Shown in pieces: positions 26,464-35,776 of a stretch of DNA of 64,000 bases. The DNA comes from Bin87 sp963666865 (GTDB taxonomy: Bacteria > Chloroflexota > Dehalococcoidia > Lucifugimonadales > UBA3495): positions 1,736,001-1,800,000 of the forward strand of contig OY763072.1 of NCBI GenBank assembly GCA_963666865.1, given 5' to 3'. How positions within the stretch are numbered: the stretch's first letter is position 1; every line of letters starts with the position of its first letter. The notes beneath the pieces were generated by a model. That model was not told the DNA's origin, ran no database searches, and worked only from the letters and a program-made list of their open reading frames with translations. Position numbers and translations under genes: made by a program.

Positions 26464-29145
26464 GTGAACAGCATAATCCGAAAATATCGCTGGCCGGTCA
26501 TATTGGTCGGAATATTGGCATTCATCGTGGTCCTGGCTGTATTGGGGACTTTCGCGCCATCCCAGGGGGCAACTCTGGCGCAAGGCCAGCCCCCGCCTAT
26601 AACCCCCCCGCCCGTGCCGACGCCCACCCCGGTGGTTTTGGGGGTGCCGGCGAAGGTGCAAGCCACACCCACCGGTCGTACCGGCGAGGTTTTCGTGGTG
26701 TGGAAGCCCGCGCAAAACGCCACCGTCCATTGGGTTTGGTCGGCGAAGTGGGACAACACCGGCGGCAAATGGACCCGGGGCGAAGAGGGTTACGTGATTG
26801 TAACCGGCCTGGAAACAGATCAGGATTACTGGTTTAGAGTCATCGCCGGCCGGGAAATCTCCGGCCAACCTACCCAATGGTCCAGATGGAGCAATTGGGC
26901 CAAAGCCACTACTGAGGAGCAGCAGTTCACCATTCAACTGGTCTGTATCAATGTCGTGCGCAAGCCCTGCCAGGAACTTGCTGCGAGGCACACATCCCCG
27001 GAGCTCGGCGGGTTCATTCAGCGGGTCAAACACCGCACCGGCGGCCGCATAGCGTTCCAGCTCACTTCCTACCCCGAACTCGGACTGCCCGACAGCCAAG
27101 CCGCAGATCTGCTCAAGAGCGGCGTTGTGGACATGGCGGAAGTCTATCCCGCCCACGTTTCCGGGGACCTGGCCATAATCGAGGCCGTTAACCTTTGGGG
27201 CCTCTATCCCGACCTGGAAACTCAATTCGCCGCGGTGGACAAGAGTCGCGACGCGGTTCGCGCCGTGATTGAGCGCGCCACCAACGGCGTTGTCATCACC
27301 GAACACTACACGGACAGCAACTATATCTTCTCGTCCCGTCCCTTGCATTCCTTGGACGATTTCCAAGGTTTGCGGACGCGCAGTTATCGCCCTCCACTGA
27401 CCGAGTTGCTGGAAAGCATTGGCGCCGACCCGCATTTCGTCGATTATCTTGACGTGTACGGCGCACTGAAAAATCAGTTCGTCGATGCCGCCATATCCTG
27501 TGGAACTTGTGGTTTCAACCAGCGTTGGTACGAGGTTGCCAAATATCTCTATGGCCCAATCAACGGCTCATCCAGCGTTACCTGGGTTGTCATGAGCCGC
27601 GACCGGTGGAATGAAATCCCGCCGGAATTGCAGGCTATCATCACTGAAGAGGGCAATCGTCATTGGGAATACGTACGGGATTCGGCTGTGGTCGATTGGG
27701 AGCCGCAAGCCGTTGATGGGAATACGGCCGGCGGTATGGTTCACGCCGAGTTACCCCCTGTAATCCACGAGGCCATGTTCCAGGCAAACCTCGACGGCGT
27801 GCTGCCCCGGTGGGTGGAGCGGGCCGGTGGTCACCATTCCGAAGCCGTCCGCATTTTCAACGAGATCATCGGCCCCATCATCGACGTCCACATCGCTCCC
27901 GACAGCTTCCCGGCATACCCGGTCCCCGGCAACCCGGATATTACGGGGCCGGTCGCCATCAACGTCACCGATACCGCCACTGGCCCCGAGGCCACGGCCA
28001 TCACGCCCTGCGACGGCCCAGCTGCCCCGGTCTTTCCAGTGCCTCACGGCGGCGGTAGCCCTGCCGGCGAATCCTGCGGCAATCTCGGGGCCATCAACTT
28101 CAACCTGACCCCGTTGGTATCCAGCGGCCACGACTTCAAGATACCGATGGCCTGCATAAACCGCTCGTCAGTCGATTGCGGGTTAGCGGCGGGGGCCTAC
28201 CAACATATTTGGGACATTGGATTTATCGAGCGCGTCAAGCGCCGCACCGAAGGCCAGGTTCAATTTGAGGTTACATCGTTCTCTGAACTGGGAGTTTCCG
28301 GCGCGGACTCGCTGCGCCTTATTGAGGACGGCACACTGCCTGCAGCGCAAATCTATCCCCCATACATCAGCGGCGACCACCCCATCGTGGACATCAGCGG
28401 ACTGTGGGGCCTGCATCCCAATCAGGCTACTAACCTCGCCGTTATCGACGCCGTACAGCCCGCAATGGCCGAACTGATCGCGGCCAATGGCGGCGTGCAG
28501 GTCGCATACATGATGAGTGGCAATTACTATCTGTTCTCCCGGAAGGAAGTCCACGATGACCCGCGCGACTGGCAGGGTTTGAAAGTGAGCAGCCACGACG
28601 CCATCCTCAGCGACCTGCTGGAAGGCGTGGGCGCCGCGCCGCAGCACCTCCCGTTATCTGATGTGTACACGGCCCTGGAGGCCGGCGCGATTGACGGCGC
28701 GATTACGTGCGCCTCCTGCGGGCATGAACTACGTTGGAACGAAGTTGCTAATTACATCGTCGGCCCACTCTACAACCTCTCCCACAGCTGGCTAACCGTT
28801 AACCAGGAGCTTTGGGACATGATGCCGCTGGACCTGCAGAACATCATCCAGGAGGAAGGCGCGCGCCATGCTTACCTCAACCGTTATTTCCTGCTGGAGC
28901 ACTTCGAGCCAGAAGCGGTCCAGAAAAACGTTGCCGAGGGTCTGAAATCCGCGGAACTTTCTTACTGGATACGGGACGAGATGCGCTTGGCCGCCGTCGA
29001 AACCGTTATCCCCCGCTGGGTAGAGCGCGCCGGCGGCCCGTACTCCGAGGGGCTTCACCGTATCAACGTACTCTTCAACGGACTCATATACCCAATCGTC
29101 GGCGTTTACATTAATCCCGACGGTTCCGCCTCGATAGAGCCGTAA
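26464..29145 (+). CDS. Membrane-anchored protein with an FN3-like domain and two tandem TRAP-type (DctP) solute-binding domains
   Basis: About 893 residues. A transmembrane anchor spans about 8-35 (WPVILVGILAFIVVLAVLGTF), followed by a Pro/Thr linker and an FN3-like stretch (VPAKVQATPTGRTGEVFVVWKPAQN). Two copies of a DctP-like substrate-binding fold follow, at about 150-490 and 550-885. Both show a GGHI/GQVQFEVTSFSELG-type strand, FSSR/FSRK, a DV-Y-AL-(N/E) segment, a CxxCG motif (ISCGTCGFNQRW and ITCASCGHELRW) and PRWVERAGG. TRAP binding proteins normally have one domain and neighbouring DctQ/DctM membrane partners; none lies in this window. The GTG at 26464 is chosen because upstream codons come from a repeat; the start is uncertain. 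Confidence 0.75.
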   Translation: MNSIIRKYRWPVILVGILAFIVVLAVLGTFAPSQGATLAQGQPPPITPPPVPTPTPVVLGVPAKVQATPTGRTGEVFVVWKPAQNATVHWVWSAKWDNTGGKWTRGEEGYVIVTGLETDQDYWFRVIAGREISGQPTQWSRWSNWAKATTEEQQFTIQLVCINVVRKPCQELAARHTSPELGGFIQRVKHRTGGRIAFQLTSYPELGLPDSQAADLLKSGVVDMAEVYPAHVSGDLAIIEAVNLWGLYPDLETQFAAVDKSRDAVRAVIERATNGVVITEHYTDSNYIFSSRPLHSLDDFQGLRTRSYRPPLTELLESIGADPHFVDYLDVYGALKNQFVDAAISCGTCGFNQRWYEVAKYLYGPINGSSSVTWVVMSRDRWNEIPPELQAIITEEGNRHWEYVRDSAVVDWEPQAVDGNTAGGMVHAELPPVIHEAMFQANLDGVLPRWVERAGGHHSEAVRIFNEIIGPIIDVHIAPDSFPAYPVPGNPDITGPVAINVTDTATGPEATAITPCDGPAAPVFPVPHGGGSPAGESCGNLGAINFNLTPLVSSGHDFKIPMACINRSSVDCGLAAGAYQHIWDIGFIERVKRRTEGQVQFEVTSFSELGVSGADSLRLIEDGTLPAAQIYPPYISGDHPIVDISGLWGLHPNQATNLAVIDAVQPAMAELIAANGGVQVAYMMSGNYYLFSRKEVHDDPRDWQGLKVSSHDAILSDLLEGVGAAPQHLPLSDVYTALEAGAIDGAITCASCGHELRWNEVANYIVGPLYNLSHSWLTVNQELWDMMPLDLQNIIQEEGARHAYLNRYFLLEHFEPEAVQKNVAEGLKSAELSYWIRDEMRLAAVETVIPRWVERAGGPYSEGLHRINVLFNGLIYPIVGVYINPDGSASIEP

Positions 29146-29184
29146 CCGACGCCGTCCACTCCAACACCACCGCGAGCTATTGGG

Positions 29185-30303
29185 ATGAACTTCGAAACCA
29201 TCGCCGCCCAGGCGGCCCACCAAATCGACCCGGCTACCGGAGCCGTCGCGCCGCCCATCTACCTGTCCACCACCTTTGAGCGGGATGCCGACGGGGAATA
29301 CTCACGGGGCTTTGTTTATTCCCGCTCTGACAACCCCAATCGGCGCGCTCTGGAGGAATGCTTGACGTTGCTGGAGGACGGGGCCGCCGCTGCTGCCTTC
29401 GCCTCCGGTTCGGCGGCCACCGCCGCGGTGTTTCAGGCCCTGTCACCCGGCGACCACGTTATCGCTCCGGACGACTGTTACCACGGCACCGCCCGGATGC
29501 TGCGGGAGATTTTTGAGCCTTGGGGGTTGCGGACCACCTTCGTAGATATGACCGATCCCGACGCCGTTCGCCGCGAAATCCGGCCCGAAACACAACTCAT
29601 CTGGGTCGAGACCCCATCCAATCCGCTGCTGAAAGTCACGGACATCAAAGAGATGACCTCCATAGCGCAATCCGCCGGCGCCCTCTGCGTTTGCGACAAT
29701 ACCTGGGCTACGCCGATGCTCCAACGCCCCTTGAGCCTGGACGCCGATTTAGTGGTGCATTCCACCACCAAGTACATCAGCGGTCACGAGGACGTTACCG
29801 GTGGAGTAGTAGTGAGCGCCCGCGACGATGCGCTTTTCCAGCGCATCCCGCTGATCCAGAACGTGGCCGGCGCCGTGCCGTCTCCATTCGATTGCTGGCT
29901 AACGCTGCGGGGCATTCGGACGCTGCACGTGCGGATGCCGGCGCACTGCGCTAACGCCGGACTCATCGCCCGGTTCTTGCAGGACCACCCGCGCGTTGCG
30001 GCGGTGCATTACCCCGGTCTGCCCGGTCATCCCGGACATGACGTCGCCGCGCGGCAAATGGCGGACTTTGGCGGTATGTTGTCGTTCCAGGTTGTCGGTG
30101 GGCGGGAAGCCGCGATGCGGGTGGCCGCCAACGTGCGCCTGTTCGTCCGCGCCACCAGCCTGGGCGGCACCCAGAGCCTCATCGAGCATCGAGCGTCCAT
30201 CGAAGGCCCGGACACGAACACGCCCGACGACTTGCTGCGCGCCTCGGTAGGACTTGAGAGCGTCGATGATTTGATCGACGACCTGAGCCAGGCCCTTGAG
30301 TAG
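29185..30303 (+). CDS. PLP-dependent trans-sulfuration enzyme (cystathionine gamma-synthase/lyase family)
   Basis: A 372-residue Cys/Met metabolism PLP enzyme. Landmarks are VAPPIYLSTTFERDADGEYSRGFVYSRSDNPNRRALEECLTLLEDG, AFASGSAATAAVFQAL, and the PLP-lysine motif LVVHSTTKYISGHEDVTGGVVV. The C-terminal SLGGTQSLIEHRASIEGPD is also typical. Length fits MetB/MetC/MetY-type enzymes, but sequence alone does not separate synthase from lyase. It stands 39 bases after the TRAP-like gene and 80 bases before the amidohydrolase gene. Confidence 0.9.
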   Translation: MNFETIAAQAAHQIDPATGAVAPPIYLSTTFERDADGEYSRGFVYSRSDNPNRRALEECLTLLEDGAAAAAFASGSAATAAVFQALSPGDHVIAPDDCYHGTARMLREIFEPWGLRTTFVDMTDPDAVRREIRPETQLIWVETPSNPLLKVTDIKEMTSIAQSAGALCVCDNTWATPMLQRPLSLDADLVVHSTTKYISGHEDVTGGVVVSARDDALFQRIPLIQNVAGAVPSPFDCWLTLRGIRTLHVRMPAHCANAGLIARFLQDHPRVAAVHYPGLPGHPGHDVAARQMADFGGMLSFQVVGGREAAMRVAANVRLFVRATSLGGTQSLIEHRASIEGPDTNTPDDLLRASVGLESVDDLIDDLSQALE

Positions 30304-30383
30304 CGCCCAATCCGCACCCTCCCAAGTTTGTGCTAACATGCTCCAACCCAGCGCGCCAGTGCGCGCTGTACGGAGGGCGGAAA

Positions 30384-31835
30384 ATGTTCGACTTGCTGAT
30401 TACCGGCGGCACCGTTGTGATGCCCAGCGAGGCCGCTCAAGTGGACATCGGTGTCCAGGACGGGCGCATCGTTGCCATCGGCGCGCCCGGCACCCTGATT
30501 GACGAAGCTGTCCAGACCGTCGATGCTTCCGGGCGCATCGTGACTCCCGGTGGGATTGAACCGCACATCCACGCCGCCGCCAACGTGCAACCCGGCGCGC
30601 CCCAGCAGGTCCAGGGCGTGCCCAACGCCGGCCCTCTGGAGCATTCCCTGGGCGCGATATGGGGTGGCACCACCACGGTGGTCGATTTCGCGCCGGCTCC
30701 CAACGAGGGCGAGTTGGTGGGCGGCATCCTTGACTTCCTGTCCGTTTGGCAAGGAAACACCTACGCGGATTACTCTGCCCACGTCATCTATAGAAGCAAC
30801 AACACCGCCGACAGCATCGCGCGGGTCGGCGAGCTTATCAACAACGATTTCCCCAGCGTCAAAATCTTCACCACCAACATCCGACCGCCGCAGGACCCTC
30901 CCCTGACCCTCACGCCCACGGGTCGGATCGACAACGGACGCCTGACCGATCTCACCGCGCAACTGGCCCGACACGACGGAGTCCTGGCGGTTCACGCCGA
31001 GGACGACGAGATCGTGATGTACAACTATCTCATGGCCCAGCAGCGGAATATGTGGGACTGGTACAACGCCCACCTCATTCATTCCAAAGAGGTCGAGGAC
31101 CTGGCGTTCCGAGACGTGATCCGGATCGCGGAACAGAACAACGCTGGTATGTACTTCGTCCACGTGACGGGCAATGACGGTGTGAACGCCGTGGCGGCGG
31201 CCCGCAGTCGCGGCCAGGCGGTGTATGGCGAGGTGCTCACGCTGGCGCTGTCCTTCAACGCCTTCCAGTACCGTGAGCCCGACGGGATGAAGTACCACAC
31301 GTATCCGTCTCTCAAGTATCCTGAGGACGGTAGCGATCTGTGGTCTGGCCTGTTGGGCAACAACCTGACCTTCACCGCCACGGACAGCAGTTTTACGACG
31401 TACCTGGACAAGACGGCCGGCCGCAACGTTCAGGACATGCGAGGGGGCAACATCGGTATCGAGATCCGCATGGGCGTCAACTACACCGAAGCCGTGGTCC
31501 GGCGCGGGATGCCGCTGACGCAGTTCGCCAACATCACCGCGACCAATGCGGCCCGGCTATTGGGAATGTACCCGCAAAAAGGCGTTATCGCTCCGGGCAG
31601 CGACGCCGATTTCGCCATCATCGATCCCGCCATCCACAAGCGGCTCACCATGGACGACCTGCACCTTCGGGACTACAGCCCCTGGGAAGGCTGGGAGATC
31701 TTCGGCTGGCCCACCACCGTGATCCTGCGCGGCAAGGTTATGGTGGACGACGGAGAACTGCTGGGGTCGCCTTCCGACGGCCAACGAGTGCGCCGGCGTA
31801 TTGACCCGGCGGTGTTGCAGCGGCCTGCCTTCTAA
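30384..31835 (+). CDS. Dihydropyrimidinase/hydantoinase-type amidohydrolase
   Basis: A 483-residue cyclic-amidase of the amidohydrolase superfamily. The metal-binding HxH is in GGIEPHIHAAANVQ, the usual carbamylated-Lys region corresponds to SVKIFTTNI, and later His residues lie in VHAEDDE and VHVTG. The catalytic Asp is near FTATDSSFTTYLDK. The C-terminal part has NAARLLGMYPQKGVIAPGSDADFAIIDP, the normal domain ending. The ATG at 30384 has GGAGG about 8 bases upstream. It most likely opens a cyclic ureide such as a pyrimidine or hydantoin, but the substrate is not determined. A TGCTAACAT extended -10-like sequence lies at 30331-30339. Confidence 0.87.
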   Translation: MFDLLITGGTVVMPSEAAQVDIGVQDGRIVAIGAPGTLIDEAVQTVDASGRIVTPGGIEPHIHAAANVQPGAPQQVQGVPNAGPLEHSLGAIWGGTTTVVDFAPAPNEGELVGGILDFLSVWQGNTYADYSAHVIYRSNNTADSIARVGELINNDFPSVKIFTTNIRPPQDPPLTLTPTGRIDNGRLTDLTAQLARHDGVLAVHAEDDEIVMYNYLMAQQRNMWDWYNAHLIHSKEVEDLAFRDVIRIAEQNNAGMYFVHVTGNDGVNAVAAARSRGQAVYGEVLTLALSFNAFQYREPDGMKYHTYPSLKYPEDGSDLWSGLLGNNLTFTATDSSFTTYLDKTAGRNVQDMRGGNIGIEIRMGVNYTEAVVRRGMPLTQFANITATNAARLLGMYPQKGVIAPGSDADFAIIDPAIHKRLTMDDLHLRDYSPWEGWEIFGWPTTVILRGKVMVDDGELLGSPSDGQRVRRRIDPAVLQRPAF

Positions 31836-31840
31836 CGATT

Positions 31841-33307
31841 GTGGTTACGCCCTCTCCCAATTCGGGGGAGACTTCAGTTCTCCTCTGCAGGTTTTGCGGG
31901 CACCTGAACCCGGCGGAAGGGGGAACCAGGTGCGCCAACTGCGGCGCGTTTTCGGGTTTGGAGGCCGTCGCTCAGGCTGAAGCCGAACGTCGCTCCCGAC
32001 GGGTTCGTCTTGATTTCCTGCGCAACCGGCTCGTTCGGGCTACCATCGTTATCCTGCCTATTTTGGGCCTGGTTTTCTGGTTGTTATGGGCTTATACCGG
32101 GTTGCCTCCGGACCCGCCGCTGCCCTCGACCAAGATCGGAAATACTCTAGCGGGGTTTGCTGACGCCGACTGGCGGCAGGCTGGCGGTGGAGTGGCCAAC
32201 TGGTCGGCATCTACGAGTGGAGCCTTGCCCGTCGATATGTCGCTGGAAACAATTTGGCGGTATGTTGCCGGTTCCCCTATCACTGCCCCGCCAGCGCTGG
32301 TGGGCCAACGGGTGTATTTGACTGCCGAAGACGGGAGCGTAGTTGCTCTGGAACGCGGCACCGGAAACGTGTTGTGGCGATACGATTCCGGCTTGCCGGC
32401 CGCTGTAACCCCAGCGGTGACGGACGATCTGGTTTTCGTGGTCTTTCGGGCGGGTATAGTTTCCGCCCTTGATGCGGAGACGGGTGCGCCGGTTTGGTCC
32501 CGGCGGCTTCAAGTCGCGTCGCTGCCGTCGCCGACCGTCGCCGACGGCCGCCTGTTCGTCGCCGAGTCAGACAAGAACCGTCTTATAGCTCTCGACGCTG
32601 CCACTGGAGAACCGCTTTGGGACTACCGGCTGGACGATTGGGTAATCGCGCCACCGGCCATAATCGACGGCAAGGTGATCGCCACGGCCAACGATGCCCG
32701 CGTCCACGTGCTGGATGAAGCTACCGGAAAACTCAGAATGATCTACGACGCCGGCAGCGCGCGCTGGGCCCGAGGCGGGCCGCTGGCGACGGAAGACCTG
32801 TTGCATTTCAGCAGCTTTGGCGGCGTGGTCTGGGGACTGGATTACCAGGGACGCCGTTACCCGTTGGAGCGGCAAATCCAGTACGTCCGCACGGTGCTGT
32901 GGGTGTGGGGATTCACCAAGAAAGGCCCCGAGCAGCAGGGTTACGTGTGGTCTGCCCAAACCGCGGAGGAACAGCCCTACCCGCCAGCGTTGGCCGGATC
33001 AACCCTGATAGTTGCGGATGCCAGCGGCCTGGTAACTGGGTTGAATGCCGACAGTGGTGAAATCCTTTGGGAGTTCAACAGCAGTTCCGACATCACGGTG
33101 GGCGCGACTACTGCCGACTCGGTGGCTCTGATCGGCGACGAAAACGGCCAAGTCATCGCCGTTTCTATCGCCGACGGTTCTCAACAGTGGGTCGTGAACC
33201 TTGACGGCGCGGTCACCGCATCTCCCATCGTCGCGGGTGGACTGCTCTTGGCCGCCACGGCGTCGGACAACGGGACGCTTACCGCGCTGTCCTTCAGTTC
33301 AAAATAA
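31841..33307 (+). CDS. Membrane-anchored PQQ-like beta-propeller protein with N-terminal zinc ribbon
   Basis: A 488-residue protein. Residues of about 15-37 form a zinc ribbon (LLCRFCGHLNPAEGGTRCANCG). A transmembrane helix follows at about 68-88 (ATIVILPILGLVFWLLWAY), so the ribbon is cytoplasmic. The rest, from about 110, is a repeat propeller with recurring units such as VVALERGTGNVLWRYD, VSALDAETGAPVWSRR, LIALDAATGEPLWDYR and VTGLNADSGEILWEF. These are PQQ-like or outer-membrane-assembly (BamB-like) blades and need not bind PQQ. A GTG start is used, 5 bases after the preceding gene. Function unknown. Confidence 0.78.
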   Translation: MVTPSPNSGETSVLLCRFCGHLNPAEGGTRCANCGAFSGLEAVAQAEAERRSRRVRLDFLRNRLVRATIVILPILGLVFWLLWAYTGLPPDPPLPSTKIGNTLAGFADADWRQAGGGVANWSASTSGALPVDMSLETIWRYVAGSPITAPPALVGQRVYLTAEDGSVVALERGTGNVLWRYDSGLPAAVTPAVTDDLVFVVFRAGIVSALDAETGAPVWSRRLQVASLPSPTVADGRLFVAESDKNRLIALDAATGEPLWDYRLDDWVIAPPAIIDGKVIATANDARVHVLDEATGKLRMIYDAGSARWARGGPLATEDLLHFSSFGGVVWGLDYQGRRYPLERQIQYVRTVLWVWGFTKKGPEQQGYVWSAQTAEEQPYPPALAGSTLIVADASGLVTGLNADSGEILWEFNSSSDITVGATTADSVALIGDENGQVIAVSIADGSQQWVVNLDGAVTASPIVAGGLLLAATASDNGTLTALSFSSK

Positions 33308-33333
33308 CCCCGACCACGTTTCAACATCATACG

Positions 33334-33372
33334 GGCGCCCGTCTCCGAGGAACGGGCGCCGTTCGCGTTTTT
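33334..33372 (+). terminator. Intrinsic terminator after the PQQ-like propeller gene
   Basis: GGCGCCCGT (33334-33342) pairs perfectly with ACGGGCGCC (33352-33360), and a T5 run (33368-33372) follows seven bases later. It closes the transcript that ends at 33307. The 33308-33619 gap holds this terminator, AT-rich sequence and the promoter at 33498; I see no gene in it. Confidence 0.7.
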
Positions 33373-33497
33373 GGGCGGTGAACGGCCTTCCGCCTGCCGA
33401 ACGATGTTAATCGTAATTCGCTGAGCGAGAGGGTCAGCGCCGGGATTATCAGCAAATCCCTTGATGCAGACAGTCGGTTTTATTCATGAAATACGAT

Positions 33498-33526
33498 TTG
33501 ACAGTCGTTTCCCGCTAATCTATTGT
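33498..33526 (+). promoter_or_regulatory. Promoter of the first solute-binding protein gene
   Basis: A -35 TTGACA (33498-33503), a 17-base spacer and TATTGT (33521-33526). The two paralogues downstream have the same TTGACA with a 17-base spacer. A long leader of about 90 bases precedes the start at 33620. Confidence 0.55.
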
Positions 33527-33619
33527 TGTCACTTGATGGTAAACGTACCCAGAGACGGGTGTGTTGCCGATAACAGTCGCATTATAGCATCCGAGGCCCG
33601 GTTTACGGAGGTGAACGTG

Positions 33620-35539
33620 GTGAATTGGCGACGATTGGCTCATCCAAGCATTTTGATCGCGACGGTCGCATTGGCTTTATGGCTGGTAGCGGCGGCTTGT
33701 GGAGGGGCGACCACTCCCCAAGACGCGGGTGGGACTGGCGGGACTGGAGAAACTGCTGCGCCGGCTGCCGCTGCGCCTACGCCGACCATCGACCGCATGG
33801 CGGCGGCGGACGAACCCACGCCCACAGCGCCGCTGGACGCCACTCCCACGCCGGTTCCGGTCCCCACTGCGATGCCGGTGGATCAGAGGCCCAATTGGTG
33901 GATAGAGGGCGCCAGCAAACACTACCGCGGCGACTTTCCGCTAGTTGCCCAGTACAACCCCGGCTTCTGGGATGTGCATTACGGCGGGTCAATGAATACT
34001 GTCCTCATTCCGTCGGGACCCAGGTTCAATCAGATTTTGGAGTACAACCCGGTCAATCCCAGCGAAATCATCGGGGACTTGGCCGTAAGCTGGGAATCTT
34101 ATGAAGAAGCCGGCGAATTCGGGTACGTTTTCCGGCTGAACCCGGATGCTACATTCACCGACGGACATCCGGTAACGGCCGAAGACGTGGTGTTTTCGCT
34201 GAATCGGATCACGCTGGGACAAGTGGAAGAAGGAGTGCTGCGCGCTCGGACCGGCCTGTTGAACAACTTCGTGGAGCACGGCACGTTCGAGGCGATTGAT
34301 GACCATACGGTGAAGGTGCCGCTGCGCTATCCTGCGTCGGCATTCTTGCCCAACCTGGCGTCGGACTACATGAAGATTTACCCCAAGCATGTGGCCGAGA
34401 GCCTGTCGCAAGAACAGGCGAACCATGGCATCGCCCATGATGAAGCGCTGGCGTCCATAAACGCGGGCAACCCATCAGGGTTGATCGGGTCTGGCCCCTG
34501 GATGCTCCGCGAGTGGGAGAAGGACGTTGGTTACTCCTTTGACCGAAACCCGAACTATTTTAAGACCGGTCGTCCTTTTTTCGATGGATTGAGGGTATTC
34601 CTGATACTGGACGTGGCCCGGCGGATATCCGCGCTCCAAACCGGGCAGGTGTACGGCACTTATCAATCCGTCACCAGTCATACGGCGGAAGACGTGGCGC
34701 GTCTGGAGCGCGATACGGACGGTCGGGTTCGTGCGTTGGTGCTGGAGGGCGCTGCGGTTCAAGCCTATTTCCTGAACATTGACCGTCCTCCGTTTGATGA
34801 CCCTCGCGTACGGCGAGCTTTCTACCTGGGTCTCGACCGGGATTTGGGCATCAGCAAGGCCGTCCTGGGATTTGGCCTGCCTGGCACTTTCTTCGCGCCC
34901 GGTGTGGTGGAGGATTTGGAAGAGACCCGCGCTACCGACCCCGCCTTCATGGCTGATCGAAGTGCGGCGTTGGAAGAAGCGCGCGCTCTGTTGGCCGCCG
35001 CAGGATATCCCGACGGTTTCGACATCCGGCTCAATGTCGTCAACACGACGCCCTCGCTGCCCAGCGCTGAAGTGACGGCTCCTCAGATGAGGCAGGACCT
35101 GAACATCAACATCGAAATCGAACCCACTGACCTGGCGACGATGTACGTGGGCTTGCGCGACGGCGTGGCCGAACTCAGCTCCGTAGGCACCGGAATCATC
35201 CTGCGTGACCCGGGCGACATAATCAACCAGTTTTACCTGCAGGACGTTCTTCGCAATCCCCACAACTGGCAGAATGACCGAGTGGACGAACTCATCGCCC
35301 TGCAAAATGAAGCCATCGAACCGGCAGTCCGGCAGGGACACCTCGAGGAGCTGGCGGAAATCCTCCACCGGGGAGAAAGTCACTGGCTGCCGTACTTCTG
35401 GTATTCCACGGCCGGAGCTTTCGACTACCGGATCCGCAATTACTACTACCCGCCGACGGTTCAGCTCATTAAAAAGTGGGACCATGTCTGGTGGGACCCC
35501 GACCGGGAAATGCCTTCGGAAGTAGGCTACGTTCCCTGA
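33620..35539 (+). CDS. ABC transporter family 5 solute-binding lipoprotein, paralogue 1
   Basis: A 639-residue exported lipoprotein, with lipobox LVAAAC near residue 30 and a low-complexity Pro/Thr linker (TPTAPLDATPTPVPVPTA) before the ligand-binding domain. The SBP family 5 fold is seen from GDFPLVAQYNPGFWDVHYGGSMNTVLIPSGPRFNQIL through FRLNPDATFTDGHPVTAEDVVFSLNRI to the C-terminal LEELAEILHRGESHWLPYFWYS. This family binds peptides, nickel or small organic ligands. The GTG at 33620 is 5-6 bases from GGAGGTGA, so I prefer it to the longer frame. The proteins at 35777 and 37947 are close paralogues. Confidence 0.88.
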   Translation: MNWRRLAHPSILIATVALALWLVAAACGGATTPQDAGGTGGTGETAAPAAAAPTPTIDRMAAADEPTPTAPLDATPTPVPVPTAMPVDQRPNWWIEGASKHYRGDFPLVAQYNPGFWDVHYGGSMNTVLIPSGPRFNQILEYNPVNPSEIIGDLAVSWESYEEAGEFGYVFRLNPDATFTDGHPVTAEDVVFSLNRITLGQVEEGVLRARTGLLNNFVEHGTFEAIDDHTVKVPLRYPASAFLPNLASDYMKIYPKHVAESLSQEQANHGIAHDEALASINAGNPSGLIGSGPWMLREWEKDVGYSFDRNPNYFKTGRPFFDGLRVFLILDVARRISALQTGQVYGTYQSVTSHTAEDVARLERDTDGRVRALVLEGAAVQAYFLNIDRPPFDDPRVRRAFYLGLDRDLGISKAVLGFGLPGTFFAPGVVEDLEETRATDPAFMADRSAALEEARALLAAAGYPDGFDIRLNVVNTTPSLPSAEVTAPQMRQDLNINIEIEPTDLATMYVGLRDGVAELSSVGTGIILRDPGDIINQFYLQDVLRNPHNWQNDRVDELIALQNEAIEPAVRQGHLEELAEILHRGESHWLPYFWYSTAGAFDYRIRNYYYPPTVQLIKKWDHVWWDPDREMPSEVGYVP

Positions 35540-35566
35540 GAAACTTCCCCAAATAGACGACTCCAC

Positions 35567-35597
35567 GAGGGCAGGCTTCAAACCTGCCCTCAATTTT
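35567..35597 (+). terminator. Intrinsic terminator after paralogue 1
   Basis: GAGGGCAGG (35567-35575) pairs with CCTGCCCTC (35583-35591), loop CTTCAAA, followed by AATTTT. It separates the first and second solute-binding protein genes. Confidence 0.8.
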
Positions 35598-35652
35598 CGT
35601 CGCGAAAACGTTCTACGTTGCGGAAACCGTTTCAGATGCCTTTGCCGTTATC

Positions 35653-35681
35653 TTGACAATACAAATTAGCGTTAGTAGCAT
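35653..35681 (+). promoter_or_regulatory. Promoter of solute-binding protein gene 2
   Basis: TTGACA (35653-35658), a 17-base spacer and TAGCAT (35676-35681). It is nearly identical to the promoter at 37822, including the bases around each hexamer. Confidence 0.65.
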
Positions 35682-35776
35682 CCTGTGGCGCCGGCAAACG
35701 ATTACCGGCACAGATATTAATGGCGACGCATCATCGCGTGCGTCGCTGTCCTATTACGAATCAGGAGGCTGGCTCG

